DNA from: Gari tellinella
Lineage: Eukaryota > Mollusca > Bivalvia > Cardiida > Psammobiidae
Reading direction: 5' to 3'
NCBI GenBank assembly: GCA_922989275.2
Contig: OV277869.1
Span: forward strand, 40,470,189-40,534,188
Length of the DNA stretch: 64,000 nt
Below the pieces are notes generated by a model, which saw only the letters and a program-made list of their open reading frames with translations, did not search any database and was not told the DNA's origin. Position 1 is the stretch's first letter. Each line of letters opens with the position of its first letter. A program made the translations under genes and the position numbers. This document shows, in pieces, positions 21,347-33,508 of the stretch.

Positions 21347-22413
21347 GACTGCAAATTCATCTTTCTTTTGTAAGTGGGTCTGTACTCTTCTGTTTCTAAA
21401 TTTTGAAACAGATAACCACTTTAGGCAGGCTTCAAGTAAAGCAGAATGCAATTCTATTTTATTGCAGCCTGTTTTAACCGATTACCCCATAGCCTGTTTC
21501 TAGGATTAAGATAGGTGACCACTTAAAGCAGGTTAACAGTAAAGCAGAATGGTCTAAGGGTGCATTCTGCTTTACTTTCACCCTGCTTTCAGCTACTATC
21601 TGCTAAAATAAAGAAAATATTTCTTATGATAGAGTAAAGTACCCTAATTTCGACACCTTAAGACACATTTTCATTGTAACGATGAGAGTTTGTAGTTATC
21701 CTAACTTCGACATAGCAACAAACAAAACAATACATTTACCCACGTTTTCTAATTACTATTGCTTATGAAAGTCCTTGAGAATGCAGTGCAATATGTTACT
21801 AACTTGAGCTGCTTTGGGTTCCTTATTTCGACAGGGGAACCCCAAATTCGACACCCAAACATAGTTTTTTAAAAAAGACATAAAAACATACACTCCTTTC
21901 AGATTTAACATTATCTAAATGATTAATCATTTAAAAGCACATTTTTGTCATATCTGTTTTGTGTTACTGGCATAAAAGTTCAAATTTAACAGCATTCAAC
22001 TGTTAAAATTTAAAACAAGACTATTCCAATGATTTTGTCAAATCTGTTTGTTTTAATTGGCTGCAATTAAGGATCGTAGGATACCTGATACGCTAATTAA
22101 ACCACCATGAGCTTTGGAATAGTCCTATATAACTGTACGCTTTGTTTAACCTTCTGCATGCTACCGGTGAATTCATGATACTGGTGCAAACATTTTCGCG
22201 TATCTCGCTGTCTGATTTGGATCCAAACTTTGTTTGCCTACCTGATGATTTTTTAAATGAAAATGTAATACAAGTCGAGAACTGATGTAGACTACATAAC
22301 TTTGCATAGCATGTAATAGTAGGCCTATGGCGTTCACATGTATACAAAGTAAGCATGCAGCCAGTGGCGTCCTCAAAGGCTATGATAATAATCCACACAA
22401 CACCAAAGACACA

Positions 22414-22613
22414 AGGAAACGAATCAATGGCAATCTTTACAGATGATATTTCAAGCAATATTTCATCTCTATAATGCACTTGATATGTCATCCAAACGTA
22501 CGACATGAAGCGGATCCACTCTTTAGGGCTGTCTTCATCAGATTGATAGCCGGTGCACATTAGCTGTAGGACTTTGTCATCAATGTCTATCAACTGTTGC
22601 GCACCCTCAGACA
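22414..22613 (-). CDS. Exon-like frame inside the TA transposon, function unknown
   Basis: On the minus strand an open stretch reads LSEGAQQLIDIDDKVLQLMC and continues with CTGYQSDEDSPKEWIRFMSY and YQVHYRDEILLEISS. A possible donor, CATCT|GTAAAG, follows. The composition is that of a real protein rather than repeat translation, but I recognise no family. It could be a transposase fragment, a captured host exon or chance. A longer 166-codon frame from 22593 runs through the donor to 22093. Confidence 0.25.
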
Positions 22614-22854
22614 GTCTTCAAGATTGTGATTTGTTTTCATTAAATCTACAATATCTTAGTGACACCTATTCTGCTTTAATTTGATTGATATTTTCCTTTG
22701 AGCTTCACCTCTTTGGACTCTTTTTATTTTCCCTACTCTTCAAGTTTCTTTTCCTTTTTGAAACCTTGACCCAAACGGAAATCCACCTCACGGGCTGCCC
22801 CCACACCCCACAACACCCCCCCCCCCCACCCCCCCCAAAAAAGAAAAACATAAA

Positions 22855-22950
22855 AAATCTGTGTCTGCTGTGATTTGAACCACTAATCACCAATTATCGA
22901 AGGCGTTAAGTGCCCCTGTCTTTGTACACGCGACCATTACCGCCAACGTT
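22855..22950 (-). other. Possible tRNA-derived remnant
   Basis: On the minus strand GTGGTTCAAATCACAGC resembles a Pol III B box and GGTAATGGTCGCG a weak A box, next to an A/C-rich tract at 22815-22855. Too degenerate to call a tRNA; an old tRNA-derived SINE is possible. Confidence 0.2.
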
Positions 22951-23768
22951 ATTTAGCATGTATATAAATATATGTTTATAGTGCAATGTGAATCTAAAAT
23001 TAGGGGTGTCTAATTAAGGAGCAATCAATTATTTTGGCACCTTATTTCCGACACCCCTAATCTGAAGGTCAAATCGCCTAACAGACAAGCAAGGATCAGT
23101 CTACATGATAAACAACAATAAAAAATGAGTTTCTGTAGTCCGTAATGGCTAAATTTTACAAAAACTAAAGCACCACATTTAGGTTCTGGTATGATGCCCC
23201 TTAACAGTTTCCGTAAGACACACTTTTTCGGTCTTTGAAAATTTTCGAATTTTTTTTCGACAGACCTATGTCATCAAACATACGCCTGTGTGAATAGATT
23301 TTTTTCGTGACGTCAACATTTAAATTTGACGTCATTAAATTATCAATCATAATATTGATTTAAACATTTAATCAGGAGAAATGGATATGGTTGTAAGAAG
23401 GTGTCGAATTAAGGGGCCTGTCGAATTTAGGTGCCATTGCTCTACATATTAAAGACTGTAAATTGGAACTTTTTTGTTCGGGGAGGAATAAATTAGAGGC
23501 GTCAAAAGAAGTATTTATGGGGTGATGAGTTAAGCTCCTATCTGAAAAAGTATTGGAAATAGATCTACCATTTATATTTCATCTTCAAAATTTTCTAGCT
23601 GAGGACTATACTTTTCTAAGTGGTACTATGAATAATTAGAGATGTAAAAAGGTGTAATATATATGGTGAAAAGGGATAAGTCTGAAATGTCTAAGGATGC
23701 CTTTATGTCCTTTTTGTTTGCCTAAGTGTCCCAAAAATAATGTCCTTATAAAAAATGGCTGGTGGTAT

Positions 23769-23992
23769 TTAACTCTATGCATGCTGGGTAATTTTTTTGT
23801 CTGAAACAACTGTTGTCTGCTACTGTTCTAAAAATAAAGTTTTCAAAATTTCTTTTCAAAACAGGGTCAGAGTGTCAAACGGTTTGAATCCTGATGAGAC
23901 GCTGCATTAAGAGGCGTCTCATCAGGATCCAAACTGTTTGCAAAGGTAATCCCTGTGGCACAGGTATCCACCACTAGCATGCACAGAGTTAA
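23769..23992. repeat. MITE family O
   Basis: TTAACTCTATGCATGCTGGG to ACTAGCATGCACAGAGTTAA, so the ends pair better than in the copy at 19914. The hairpin 23876-23941 has the apex GACGCTGCATTAAGAGGCGTC. Confidence 0.85.
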
Positions 23993-24479
23993 ATACAGTA
24001 ACATTTCTCCATTACGACTACAAATTGTATCAATAATTATTATTATTTTTTTATTTTTTATTTTTTATTCAAGAATATTACAATAACATATGTATATACA
24101 CTCATCTTCAGATCAATTTCATACACACAATATAAATATATACTGTAATTCAATAATGTCACATCCTCATGTGTACAGTATGTATGTACATTCATATCAA
24201 TATACATGTATATATATATTTTTTCGTTGAAACTTTGAATGCTGATCAATGTTTGTGTTTGATATATTCAAGAAACTGGTATTTTCCAAATCTAAAGCGC
24301 TGGTGGATATGCATAGAAATTTCATACACACTGTCTTCAGCATTCAAAGAATCAACGACAATATATTCCATCTAACAAAAGAGTGAACACTTTTAAATAT
24401 TGCAATATTCAAGAGTTGTTATCATTTTTTGAAGAAAAAAAGAGAAATAAGATAAAAAAAAAGAAAAAGGAAGAGAACA

Positions 24480-27400
24480 AGAGCGTGTCCCAGTTACACG
24501 GATGCCCCCGATGATACAGGGAGGGGAATCCAGACTATCAAACTTAAAAGTTAGAGAGCTGAAACTGTAGTGGAGCGCCATTTTGAGGACTTCAAGGGCC
24601 ATTACTCCAAAAGGCCTAGCATAAATTGGTGCCGCTGGTTATCCAAATTGGTCTCCATTTTATGTCAACAAACATTTTCAGAAAGTTTGGTGATGATCAG
24701 ATGAAAAGCAATGTGTTTGTGAAACACAAATGCCCCCAGCCAGCATCATGTTCTGTAATGTAATGCTTATTTGCAAAAGTAGGTCAAAAGTCATGGTCGT
24801 AGGGTAAATGAAACATTGGCATGGTTGGAGAAGTCTTAACACAAGAAACCTATAAAGTATGGAAGCTCTAGGCCTACTGGTTCAAATGTTATAGGCGTAT
24901 AAAGATTTATACAAATAAAGGTCAAAGGTCAAGGTCACAAGGGCAAAAACGTAGGTATGGTTGGAAAGGTCTTGACACAAGAAATATATAAACAAAATAT
25001 GAAAGCCGTAGGCCTACTGGTGCAAATGTTATAGCCATTTAAAGATTTCAACAAAAGTAGGTCAAATGTCAAGGTCACAAGGTCAAAAAGTTTTGTATGG
25101 TTAGAAAGGGAAAACACATGTCAAGTATAAAAGGCCAAGGTGCAAAAATGCAAAAGTTCTATCCAAGGTTAAGGTTTTTGGTTAAAGTTTGATTAAATAG
25201 GTCAAAGATCGAGGTCATGGTCACATGTTCAAAGATGTTGGTATGGTTTGAAAGGTCTTGACACAAGAAATATACATACAAAATATTAAAGCCCTGGGCC
25301 AACTGGTGCAAATGTTATAGCCATTTAAAGATTTTTACAAAAGTAGGTCAAATGTCAAGGTCACAAGGTCAAAAAGTTTTGTATGGTTGGAAAGGTCTTG
25401 CCATGAAGAATACACATGCCAAGTATAAAAGGCCCAGGTTCAAAAATGCAAAAGATATAGCCAATGTTAATGTTTTTGGTTAAAGTTTGATTAAATAGGT
25501 CAACAGTGAAGGTCAAGGTCACATGGTCAAAGATATTGGTATGGTAGGAAAGGTCTTGACACAAAACATATACATACAAAATATTAAAGCCCTATGCTAA
25601 CTGGTGCAAATGTTATAGCAATTTAAAGATTTTTACAAAAGAAGGTCAAATGTCAAGGTCAAGGTCAAAAAGTTTTGTATGGTTGGAAAGGTCTTGCCAT
25701 GAGGAATACACATGCCAAGTATAAAATGCCCAGGTGCAAAAATGCAGAAGTTATAGCCAAGGTTAAGGTTTTTGGTTAAAGTTTGATTAAATAGGTCAAA
25801 GGTCAAGGTCGCATGGTCAAAGATGTTGGTATGGTTGGAAAGGTCTTGACACAAGAAATATACATACAAAATATGAAAGCCCTGGGCCTACTGGTTCAAA
25901 TGTTATACAGGGTGCCCACAGATATTCAAAATTGAAATTCCCTGATAATTCCCTGATTTTTCCCTGACTGAAAGGTGGTTTTCCCTGATAATTTTTTGCG
26001 GCGATTCAACTGTGTAAGATGACTTCCAACCTCCCCTTATAGCCGTAACCTTCAACATCATATATAAGTCACACTTATTCTTTACTCATACCTTTTTGTG
26101 TTTTACATGTTTGTATAAATATATATTTTTCTACTGTAACATGTCACATTTATAGAAGTACAGTACTTCATCAGCAATAATGTTCATGTCTCAAAGTTCA
26201 ACCATTACATGTTTTGACTCCCCTTGCATCTCTCATAACTATTATGAGTGTCCTGTATTATTGCATTTCAACACTCAGCCAATTCAGCATCAAAACCTGA
26301 ATCTAGAGATTTCAGCCAAAACAGCTAAGTCAAAAATCAGGTCAAATTTTGATACAAATTCAAAATATTTTTTCTGTTATTACTGTACTACATCAATGTG
26401 AAACCTCCTTTCCAAAGACCAGCTTCCTACTGCACATACTTCATGTAGCACATGTACCGGTATTAGTGAATCGCAACACTTGCATCAAAACCTTAATTAA
26501 CGCCAATGCTGGGGTGACTACATAAGCTAACATAATCTTTGAATAGGCAAGAAAAAACTGAAGTTTGAATTTTCACACTCAGTAGTCTTAGCAGGGGGCA
26601 AAATAAAACATGTATACTTTGACCAGGATAGAAACAGAACACACAGGTATTGGTGCTGTATTGTTAAACCATGGGTGAACAACACTGAATATGGATAACA
26701 ATGGTCAGCTGTGGGAAGTGTTTTGCCTTTAATAGTAGTTAAATTCAAGATATACACTAACCCTCTAATTTGAAAGTTTGGCAAAATGTTTGCTACTGCC
26801 CTAATGGAGATTACAAACGTAGGTGTGGCTAAAGCGTTAACCATTTCCCAAGTATGTAAGGTTTCATTGAAACATGCTAATACTACTATTGCTGATAGTG
26901 ATCATTGTCTGATTTTGTTTTGGGAATGAAAAGGACACATATAATTAATTTTACTTTTCAGCTGGATAACAATCTCTGCATGACTGCTTGACACATTTGT
27001 TTTTCTTTTCAAAATATCTATGCTTCAAGTAGCTTCCATGTGTTTGAGCTATAACACAATGGTTATTTACTTCCATTTTTGCTTCTCTTTAGTTAAGATC
27101 CATATTATTTCATCTAGTAAACAGAATGAGTACTGATGAATGTTATTAATTGGAAAAGATTTACCCATCATATATGGATAAACATCAAGCATAAAGATAC
27201 ATTGTAATTTGCTCAATTAATACATGTTGCTCACAGTATGAAAAAATACAGCTTTTAAATAAAGTCAGGAAGAGAGACTACCAGTAGCCAAGATTTTCCC
27301 TGTCCAACTTTGGTAAAATTCCCTGATAATTCCCTGATTTTCAGCAATTTTTCAAATTCCCTGATTTTTCCCTGCAGGGAAATTTTTTCAACCATTTTCC

Positions 27401-29362
27401 CTGTTTTCCAGAGTCCGTGGGCACCCTGTTATAGCCATTTAAAGATTTTTACAAAAGTAGGTCAAATTTCAAGGTCAAGGTCACAAGGTCAAAAAGTTTT
27501 ATATGGTTAGAAAGGTCTTGCCATAAGGAATACACATGCAAAGTATAAAAGGCCCAGGTTTAAAAATGCAAAAGTTATAGCCAAGGTTAAGGTTTTTGGC
27601 TAAAGTTTGATTAAATAGGTCAAAGGTCAAGGTCGCAAGGTCAAAGATGTTGGTATGGTTGGAAAGGTCTTGACACAAGAAATATACATACAAAATATGA
27701 AAGCCCTGGGCCTACTGGTTCAAATGTTATAGCCATTTAAAGATTTTTACAAAAGTAGGTCAAATTTCAAGGTCAAGGTCACAAGGTCAAATTTTTTTAT
27801 GTGGTTGGAAAGGTATTGCCATGAGGAATACACATGCAAAGTATAAAAGGCCCAGGTTTAAAAATGCAAAAGTTATAGCCAAGGTTAAGGTTTTTGGTTA
27901 AAGTTTGATTAAATAGGTCAAAGGTCAAGGTCAAGGTCGCATGGTCAAAAATGTTGGTATGGTTGGAAAGGTCTTGACACAAGAAATATACATACAAAAT
28001 ATGAAAGCCCTGGGCCTACTGGTTCAAATGTTATAGCCATTTAAAGATTTTTACAAAAGTAGGTCAAATTTCAAGGTCAAGGTCACAAGGTCAAAAAAAT
28101 TTATGTGGTTGGAAAGGTATTGCCATGAGGAATACACATGCAAAGTATAAAAGGCCCAGGTTTTAAAAATGCAAAAGTTATAGCCAAGGTTAAGGTTTTT
28201 GGTTAAAGTTTGATTAAATAGGTCAAAGGTCAAGGTCAAGGTCGCATGGTCAAAGATGTTGGTATGGTTGGATAGGTCTTGACTAAAGAAATATACATAC
28301 AAAATATGAAAGCCCTGGGCCTACTGGTTCAAATGTTATAGCCATTTAAAGATTTTTACAAAAGTAGGTCAAATTTCAAGGTCAAGGTCACAAGGTCAAA
28401 AAGTTTTATATGGTTAGAAAGGTCTTGCCATGAGGAATACACATGCAAAGTATAAAAGGTCCAGGTTTAAAAATGCAAAAGTTATAGCCAAGGTTAAGGT
28501 TTTTGGCTAAAGTTTGATTAAATAGGTCAAAGGTCAAGGTCGCATGGTCAAAGATGTTGGTATGGTTGGAAAGGTCTTGACACAAGAAATATACATACAA
28601 AATATGAAAGCCCTGGGCCTACTGGTTCAAATGTTATAGCCATTTAAAGATTTTTACAAAAGTAGGTCAAATTTCAAGGTCAAGGTCACAAGGTCAAATT
28701 TTTTTATATGGTTGGAAAGGTATTGCCATGAGGAATACACATGCAAAGTATAAAAGGCCCAGGTTTTAAAAATGCAAAAGTTATAGCCAAGGTTAAGGTT
28801 TTTGGTTAAAGTTTGATTAAATAGGTCAAAGGTCAAGGTCAAGGTCACATGGTCAAAGATGTTGGTATGGTTGGAAAGGCCTTCACAAAAGAAATATACA
28901 TACAAAATATTAAAGCCCTGGGCCTACTGGTGCAAATGTTATAGCCATTTAAAGATTTTTACAAAAGTAGGTCAAATGTCAAGGTCACAAGGTCAAAAAG
29001 GTTTGTATGGATGGAAAGGTCTTGATACAGGGAAGACACATGCCAAGTATAAAAGGTCCAGGTACAAAAATGCAAGAGTTATAGCCAAGGTTAAGGTTTT
29101 TGGCACAGACAGACGGACGGACGGACGTTCTCACAGTTGGACATTTGTTGGGTACTTTTTTTGTTTAAAAGTACCCAACAGTACACAAAAATACCCAACA
29201 ATAACAATAGGGCAATCACGGAATGAATGGAATCTATTGTTCTCCCTACCCAACAAAGGACCTTTCGTGCGCTCGGACGGACGGACGGACGGACGGACGG
29301 ACAAACCAACAGACATGACAAAAACTATATGCCCCCGAATCGTAGATTCTGGGGGCATAAAA
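24480..29362. mobile_element. Large pearl-like element with a 300-bp tandem array
   Basis: The left end holds GGATGCCCCCGATGATAC, the right end TATGCCCCCGAATCG and a GATTCTGGGGGCATA inverted partner. Between lie tandem units (about 24780-25907 and 27429-29100) of about 300 bp, each made of two related halves of about 150 bp. Unit markers GTTGGTATGG fall at 25237, 25534 (variant), 25825, 27649, 27953, 28258, 28556 and 28861. GACGGACGGACGG microsatellites lie at 29108-29125 and 29275-29302. Open frames on both strands here are by-products of the repeats. An inverted repeat (GTTGGGTACT / AGTACCCAAC) is nested at about 29147-29190. Confidence 0.75.
25908..27428. mobile_element. 1.5-kb transposon nested in the tandem array
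   Basis: Ends CAGGGTGCCCACAG and CCGTGGGCACCCTG, flanked on both sides by TTATA, which restores the array unit when removed. Subterminal CCCTGATAATTCCCTGATTT tracts occur near both ends. No transposase frame is seen, and the superfamily is not assigned. Confidence 0.75.
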
Positions 29363-29507
29363 AGTATATAGATTTTTTTTTATTCTTGTAGAAATATGCT
29401 ATATGACTATTATGCAGTTAGATAGAAAAAGCTTTACAATTATCCATGGTTTTAGCTGTGTTTTGACTTATATCTAATGCCAATTTTAAGGAGTTTTTTA
29501 TTCCTGT

Positions 29508-29647
29508 ATCAATTATTAGGTGTTTATGACAGGTGACTTATTAAGGAGCTTTCTGTTTTAATGTCACCTTGCTTTAAGCTGTCACCAGGCTTTCATACAA
29601 TCAATTTGCCTTCATTTTAGTGACTGTAATAGAGAGGGTTTACTGTT
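29508..29647. repeat. MITE family L, one hairpin arm deleted
   Basis: ATTATTAGGTGTTTATGACA through GGAGCTTTCTGTTTTAATGT to GTAATAGAGAGGGTTTACTG. Confidence 0.65.
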
Positions 29648-29844
29648 CATGAGCTTTTTGCTTTACTTTCATCTTGCTGTAAGCAGCCATCTGCTTTTCA
29701 ACACAGAATTACTTATTTATTTTATTCATTTATTATGAATATAGATGATTTTGCAATGAAAGAAAGCTTTAAGTCACCATTACCATACATTAGATAAGAG
29801 TAATCCCTTACAATGTTGGCACCTAGTATCTACAAACTTTGAAA
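29648..29844. other. Gene-free stretch
   Basis: Only a half hairpin of C/L type (TTTGCTTTACTTTCATCTTG, about 29657) is recognisable. Confidence 0.4.
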
Positions 29845-29910
29845 ACAGTGTAGACCCAGATCAGACGGCTCATTCAGGAGCCCTCTGATCTGGATCTACA
29901 CTGTTTTGTC
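29845..29910. repeat. B/E-type hairpin without clear family ends
   Basis: AAACAGTGTAGACCCAGATC pairs with GATCTGGATCTACACTGTTT. The apex is asymmetric (GGCTCATTCAGGAGCC). Confidence 0.65.
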
Positions 29911-30159
29911 AAACTTCAATAACTTTATAGATCACACCCCTCAAATGCAACATGAACTAGTCTATTTTGAATAAATGGAAAAGTCTTATCTAAATATTAG
30001 GGCATCGCCAGGGTTTAAGCCTAGGTAACCCAGAGCTTCCCCGGCAATGTTGTTATATGTCAAGCCTTGAACAAATAAACTTGACAATACGCATTCAATT
30101 TCAATACAATCAAACTCGCGTCAAGCTACCATTCAATAGTGATTGAAGCATAGATATCT

Positions 30160-30365
30160 TTAACCCATTACCCCATAGCCTGTTTCTATTTTTGAAGACA
30201 GGTGACCACTTAAAGCAGGTTGAAAGTAAAGCAGAATGCACCTTAAGCCTGCTTTAAGCTTAGCTGTCTATTAGGATATAGAAACTACTATCTATAGTGT
30301 GTAAAGTGAAACTATTTGCTTCAGTGGAGGAATAAAAAAGAGTTGTAAACAGGTGTATTTGCCCG
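30160..30365. repeat. MITE family C, right end worn
   Basis: TTAACCCATTACCCCATAGC is intact. The right hairpin arm is deleted (GAATGCACCTTAAGCCTGC) and the right terminus is lost after AACAGGTGTATTTG. Confidence 0.75.
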
Positions 30366-30387
30366 CCAATTGCAACTTTACTGGTAT

Positions 30388-30457
30388 TTGCAAACAGTTA
30401 AGATCCAGATCAGATGTTGAGTAACTCACTGTCTGATCTGGGTCCAAATGTTTTCTT
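30388..30457. repeat. A/D-type hairpin, no clear ends
   Basis: CAAACAGTTAAGATCCAGAT, apex GTTGAGTAACTCAC, right arm TGATCTGGGTCCAAATG. Confidence 0.6.
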
Positions 30458-30558
30458 TGGATAATTGCTTCAAATTTAAAATTCATAAATATTGGTTTTA
30501 TATAACTTAGCAGGCAATACTTTTAAGAGCAGTAGAAAGGTTAATCATTGCTGTCTGC

Positions 30559-30811
30559 TTAACTCTTTGAACCCTAGTCCCGCATATAGGCGTCCTTTTC
30601 AAACTGTGCACATGTGGATAGTACACGTGTCCTATGCAAACAGTGAAGACCCAGATCAGAGGGCTCCGAAAGGAGCCCTCTGATCAGGGTCTTCACTGTT
30701 TGGCATAATATACCAAACATTGACAAAATCAACCGTTAAAAGTCAGAAATGGACTAGACTAAAATGGAAACTGGAATTGTCTATTTAAAGTTTCAGGGAG
30801 GAAAGAGTTAA
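30559..30811. repeat. MITE family B, reference copy
   Basis: Family B has unlike outer ends: TTAACTCTTTGAACCCTAGT on one side and GTTTCAGGGAGGAAAGAGTT on the other, sharing only the TTAACTCTTT core inverted. The hairpin 30637-30703 (CAGTGAAGACCCAGATCAGA, apex GGCTCCGAAAGGAGCC) is nearly perfect. Confidence 0.9.
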
Positions 30812-31074
30812 TGCACATCAAATTAATGTAATGCAGAAATTACATTTGAATTACATTTGTTCTGCATTAAGCTACACCATGTCTTAAAGATTTGTCTTCC
30901 TTTAAGTCTGTTCCAAAGGACAATCAACACAAGATTGACAGTAATTAGCTGGGCATGCTGAAGCCCGTCCAATGGGCTCTGGGCTCTAATAAAAGGTAAA
31001 TAAAAGGCCAACTGGTTTATCGTCAAAAGTTGAAACCATAAAAATATGTAATTTCTTAATGCTTTCCTAAAAAG

Positions 31075-31290
31075 ACTAGAGTGTTATCTGCATTAAAACT
31101 GCTTGTAGGAGAACAAAGCAGAATGTGTCTTATTAGGTAACTTTTGCTTTACTTCAGCCTACTTTAAGCTACCATCTGCTAGGATATTATAGTTCTAAGG
31201 ACTGCATGTTCATGACTGTATATAAAGTATTTCCTTTACAAGAAGAGGAAATTAAAGGTGTTAAAAGGCATATTCATGACGGAAAGGCTT
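31075..31290. repeat. MITE family C, degenerate
   Basis: AACAAAGCAGAATGTGTCTT and GCTTTACTTCAGCCTACTTT mark an old hairpin. The CTGCTAGGATAT and TTCATGACTGTATA tracts follow in family order. Confidence 0.55.
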
Positions 31291-31556
31291 AGTGCAAGAC
31301 TGACTGCTTGCAGTTCCTTCAGTCAAAAAAAAATCTGTTGAATTTTTAGCACCTAACAATTTTATAGCAGACAACAACTTCACTGCAGACAGTGTAATTA
31401 CAGTCTATGTTTTAATTACGCTTCTGATCACAAGATCAAACACGCCTGCACACCCAGGACACATCAATAGGAGATCACAGATAAAAACCTATAAAATCGA
31501 AGGCCTTCTATTCAAGATAAAGCGGGTGGTTTAGTTTTCACGGTTGAACTATAACT
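31291..31556. other. Gene-free stretch
   Basis: Nothing recognised. Confidence 0.4.
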
Positions 31557-31771
31557 GTAATCTCTCTTTTGAGCGACTTAATAGTTTATATGAATAGATA
31601 TTTTTAAAAGCAGGTGACTGTTTAATGTAGGACATAAGTAATGCAGAAAGCTCCTTCAGGAGCTTTCTGCATTACTTTTGTTTTGCATTACGCTGTCACC
31701 AGTCTTTAGCCTGTCTTGAACAACCACAATAAGGCTGAATTTGAGTGTCGTTGTAGAAAGGTATTACAGTA
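31557..31771. repeat. MITE family L, variant hairpin
   Basis: ACTGTAATCTCTCTTTTGAG to GTAGAAAGGTATTACAGTA. The hairpin contains GTAATGCAGAAAGCTCCTTC with full complement, so AAAACAG has become AATGCAG and the partner arm has changed to match. Confidence 0.75.
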
Positions 31772-32285
31772 TAGAGTAAACCAGTAGCCCCATTGGTAGC
31801 TACGATAAATAGGCCCATAGCAACACTGAAAGTGTAAGTTTGGTGGACGTTTATGGCAGTTTGAGTTTTTGGGTGTTTAGTTTCTCGGTTGGAATTTGAT
31901 ATTGAAAAGACTTTAACACCAGAGTGGATTAAAACAAAAGGTAGTGTGATTTATATAACTAGATCTAGATAAGCTACAGTGGTAGTCTAGCTGTGTGGGT
32001 GATTAATGGATTAAACTATAGCTGAGTTAATCCATGGAGAGATTAAAATCTTAAAAGTTGATCACAGCTTGTTTTGGTCTGTTAATTATAGCTTTGTAAA
32101 AAACAATAGAAAGATTTAAAAGCATAGTTTTTAAATGTTAAGAACAATAGGCAGGATTTAATAGTTCTGTATCTAGATTATTTTAGCTTAGATTAATATA
32201 GAGTTTTTAAAGCATAGTGGCTTAATTATTGAAAGGGGTGGGTGGGGAATTGAATTCTGTCATTGTTCCAACTTGATGTTTTATC
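31772..32285. other. Gene-free stretch
   Basis: AT-rich, with GGGGTGGGTGGGG near 32235. No element or gene seen. Confidence 0.4.
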
Positions 32286-32537
32286 TTAACTCTTTCCTCC
32301 CTGAAACTTTAAATGGACAAATCCAGTTTCGATTTTAGTCTAGTCCATTTCTGACCTTTAAGGGTTGTTTTTGTCAATTTTTGGAATTATGACAAACAGT
32401 GAAGACCCTGATCAGAGGGCTCCTTTCGGAGCCCTCTGATCTGGGTCTTCACTGTTTGCATAGGACATGTGTACTATTCACATGTACACTGTTTGAAAAG
32501 GACGCCTATATGCGGGACTAGGGTTCAAAGGGTTAAG
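32286..32537. repeat. MITE family B, inverted orientation
   Basis: TTAACTCTTTCCTCCCTGAA to GGGTTCAAAGGGTTAA. The hairpin apex GGCTCCTTTCGGAGCC is the complement orientation of the copy at 30559. Confidence 0.9.
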
Positions 32538-32685
32538 ACCCATGCAGGATATGGCTTCATCGCTGTTATACTGCAACCTACTGTCTTATAACCCTTATAA
32601 TGCTGAATTGTCAACTGCTTCAAATATAATTATTGTCTGCCAAAAAACTCAAATAAGTTTTTTGGTGTTTTTTTTAAAATATATT

Positions 32686-32880
32686 TTAACTCTTTCAACA
32701 CCACATGGACCTGTTTAAAATATTATCTTAACATATGCATACAGTGCAGTACCAGACCAGCAGGCTCTGCACTGTTTGTTTATTTAGACTAGTAATTACT
32801 AAACTACCTAGAATTCCAAGTAGACTGCTTCATGTTTTGTAATTAAAAAGATCAAAAGGGAACAAACAAAAATTAAACAA
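32686..32880. repeat. MITE family E, partly deleted
   Basis: TTAACTCTTTCAACACC is intact and GAATTCCAAGTAGACTGC and AAAAAGATC follow, but the hairpin is reduced to CAGTGCAGTACCAGACCAGC. It is followed by a family A right end (TGTCTTCTTAACTGTA, 32889-32904). Confidence 0.65.
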
Positions 32881-33061
32881 GAAACAATGTCTTCTTAACT
32901 GTACCTTGAGTGACCATCGAATTAGTAAAGTTAAAGTTCCCCCTTCTGTTGGTAAAACCATATATAGCAATAGAGTTTATACCAAATTGTTTATGAACAC
33001 AAAGTTAGGCTTCATGAAAGTGATTGAACACTATTTCTTGTCAATTTTCAGCTATAAAACC

Positions 33062-33508
33062 ATGGAGAACTCCAAGCTGTTCCAAGCAATAGCCCAAGGC
33101 AAAGAGGAAGACACACTGAGTCTATTAGCTGACCCAGAAAATGATGAAGACCTCAAGCTGAGAGACGCTAACGGCCACACCCTTCTCCATCTCGCTGTCC
33201 TGAAAATAAAATCTGTCAACGTCTTCAAAGAGCTTGCAAAGAAAGTAGACGTGACTGTGCGAGATGAAGATGGAAACTCCGCCATAGACCTTGTCCTAGA
33301 GGACGAAGACTTCCCAGATGATGCCGAAGACTTCATAAGGGGTTATATGAAGGAGAAGGTAAAAGCTGGGTCGAAGGAGGATCTGGAGTGGATGACAGCG
33401 ACTGGTTGGTTAAACTGGCTCGATCTGACACCAGATGACGAAGATGAGGAGCTAGGAGATGATAAGGAAGATGTTAAAGAAGTGATGAAAGCACTTCCAG
33501 CAAAAGTG
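33062..33508 (+). CDS. Exon 1 of the ankyrin/DPY30 gene
   Basis: Residues 1-149, beginning MENSKLFQAIAQGKEEDTLS, with the first ankyrin repeat (GHTLLHLAVL). The donor GTG|GTAAGA precedes the in-frame stop at 33544, so the longer open frame is not used. An acceptor upstream (TTTTCAG at 33051) implies an untranslated first exon, which was not found. Confidence 0.8.

Larger units (their letters stand above)
21632..23442. mobile_element. TA-flanked DNA transposon, 1.8 kb
   Basis: Inserted in a family C element with TA on each side (21630-21631, 23443-23444). The left end GAGTAAAGTACCCTAATTTC and the complement of the right end (GAGCAATGGCACCTAAATTC) are similar, and CGACACC motifs recur inside both ends. 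It contains a poly(C) tract (22818-22838) and an exon-like minus-strand frame, but no DDE transposase motif that I recognise. Confidence 0.7.
21474..23533. repeat. MITE family C split by a 1.8-kb TA element
   Basis: The left part (TTAACCGATTACCCCATAGC, hairpin, TTTCTTATGA) and the right part (GTAAATTGGAACTTTTTTG to GGGGTGATGAGTTAA) join into a normal family C element once 21632-23442 is removed. Confidence 0.8.

Noticed and set aside
25361..28905. Repeated minus-strand frames with a LCQDLSNHTNIFDHATLTFD-like motif
   Set aside because: Each is one unit of the 300-bp tandem array; there is no codon bias and no start context.
29091..29371. Frames with VCPSVRPSVRPSA or TDGRTDGRTD repeats
   Set aside because: Translations of the GGAC microsatellite at the end of the pearl-like element.
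32906..33061. Longer start for the ankyrin/DPY30 protein (MSDHRISKV...)
   Set aside because: A good acceptor lies at 33051, the upstream codons look like intron and repeat sequence, and ACCATGG at 33062 is a better start.
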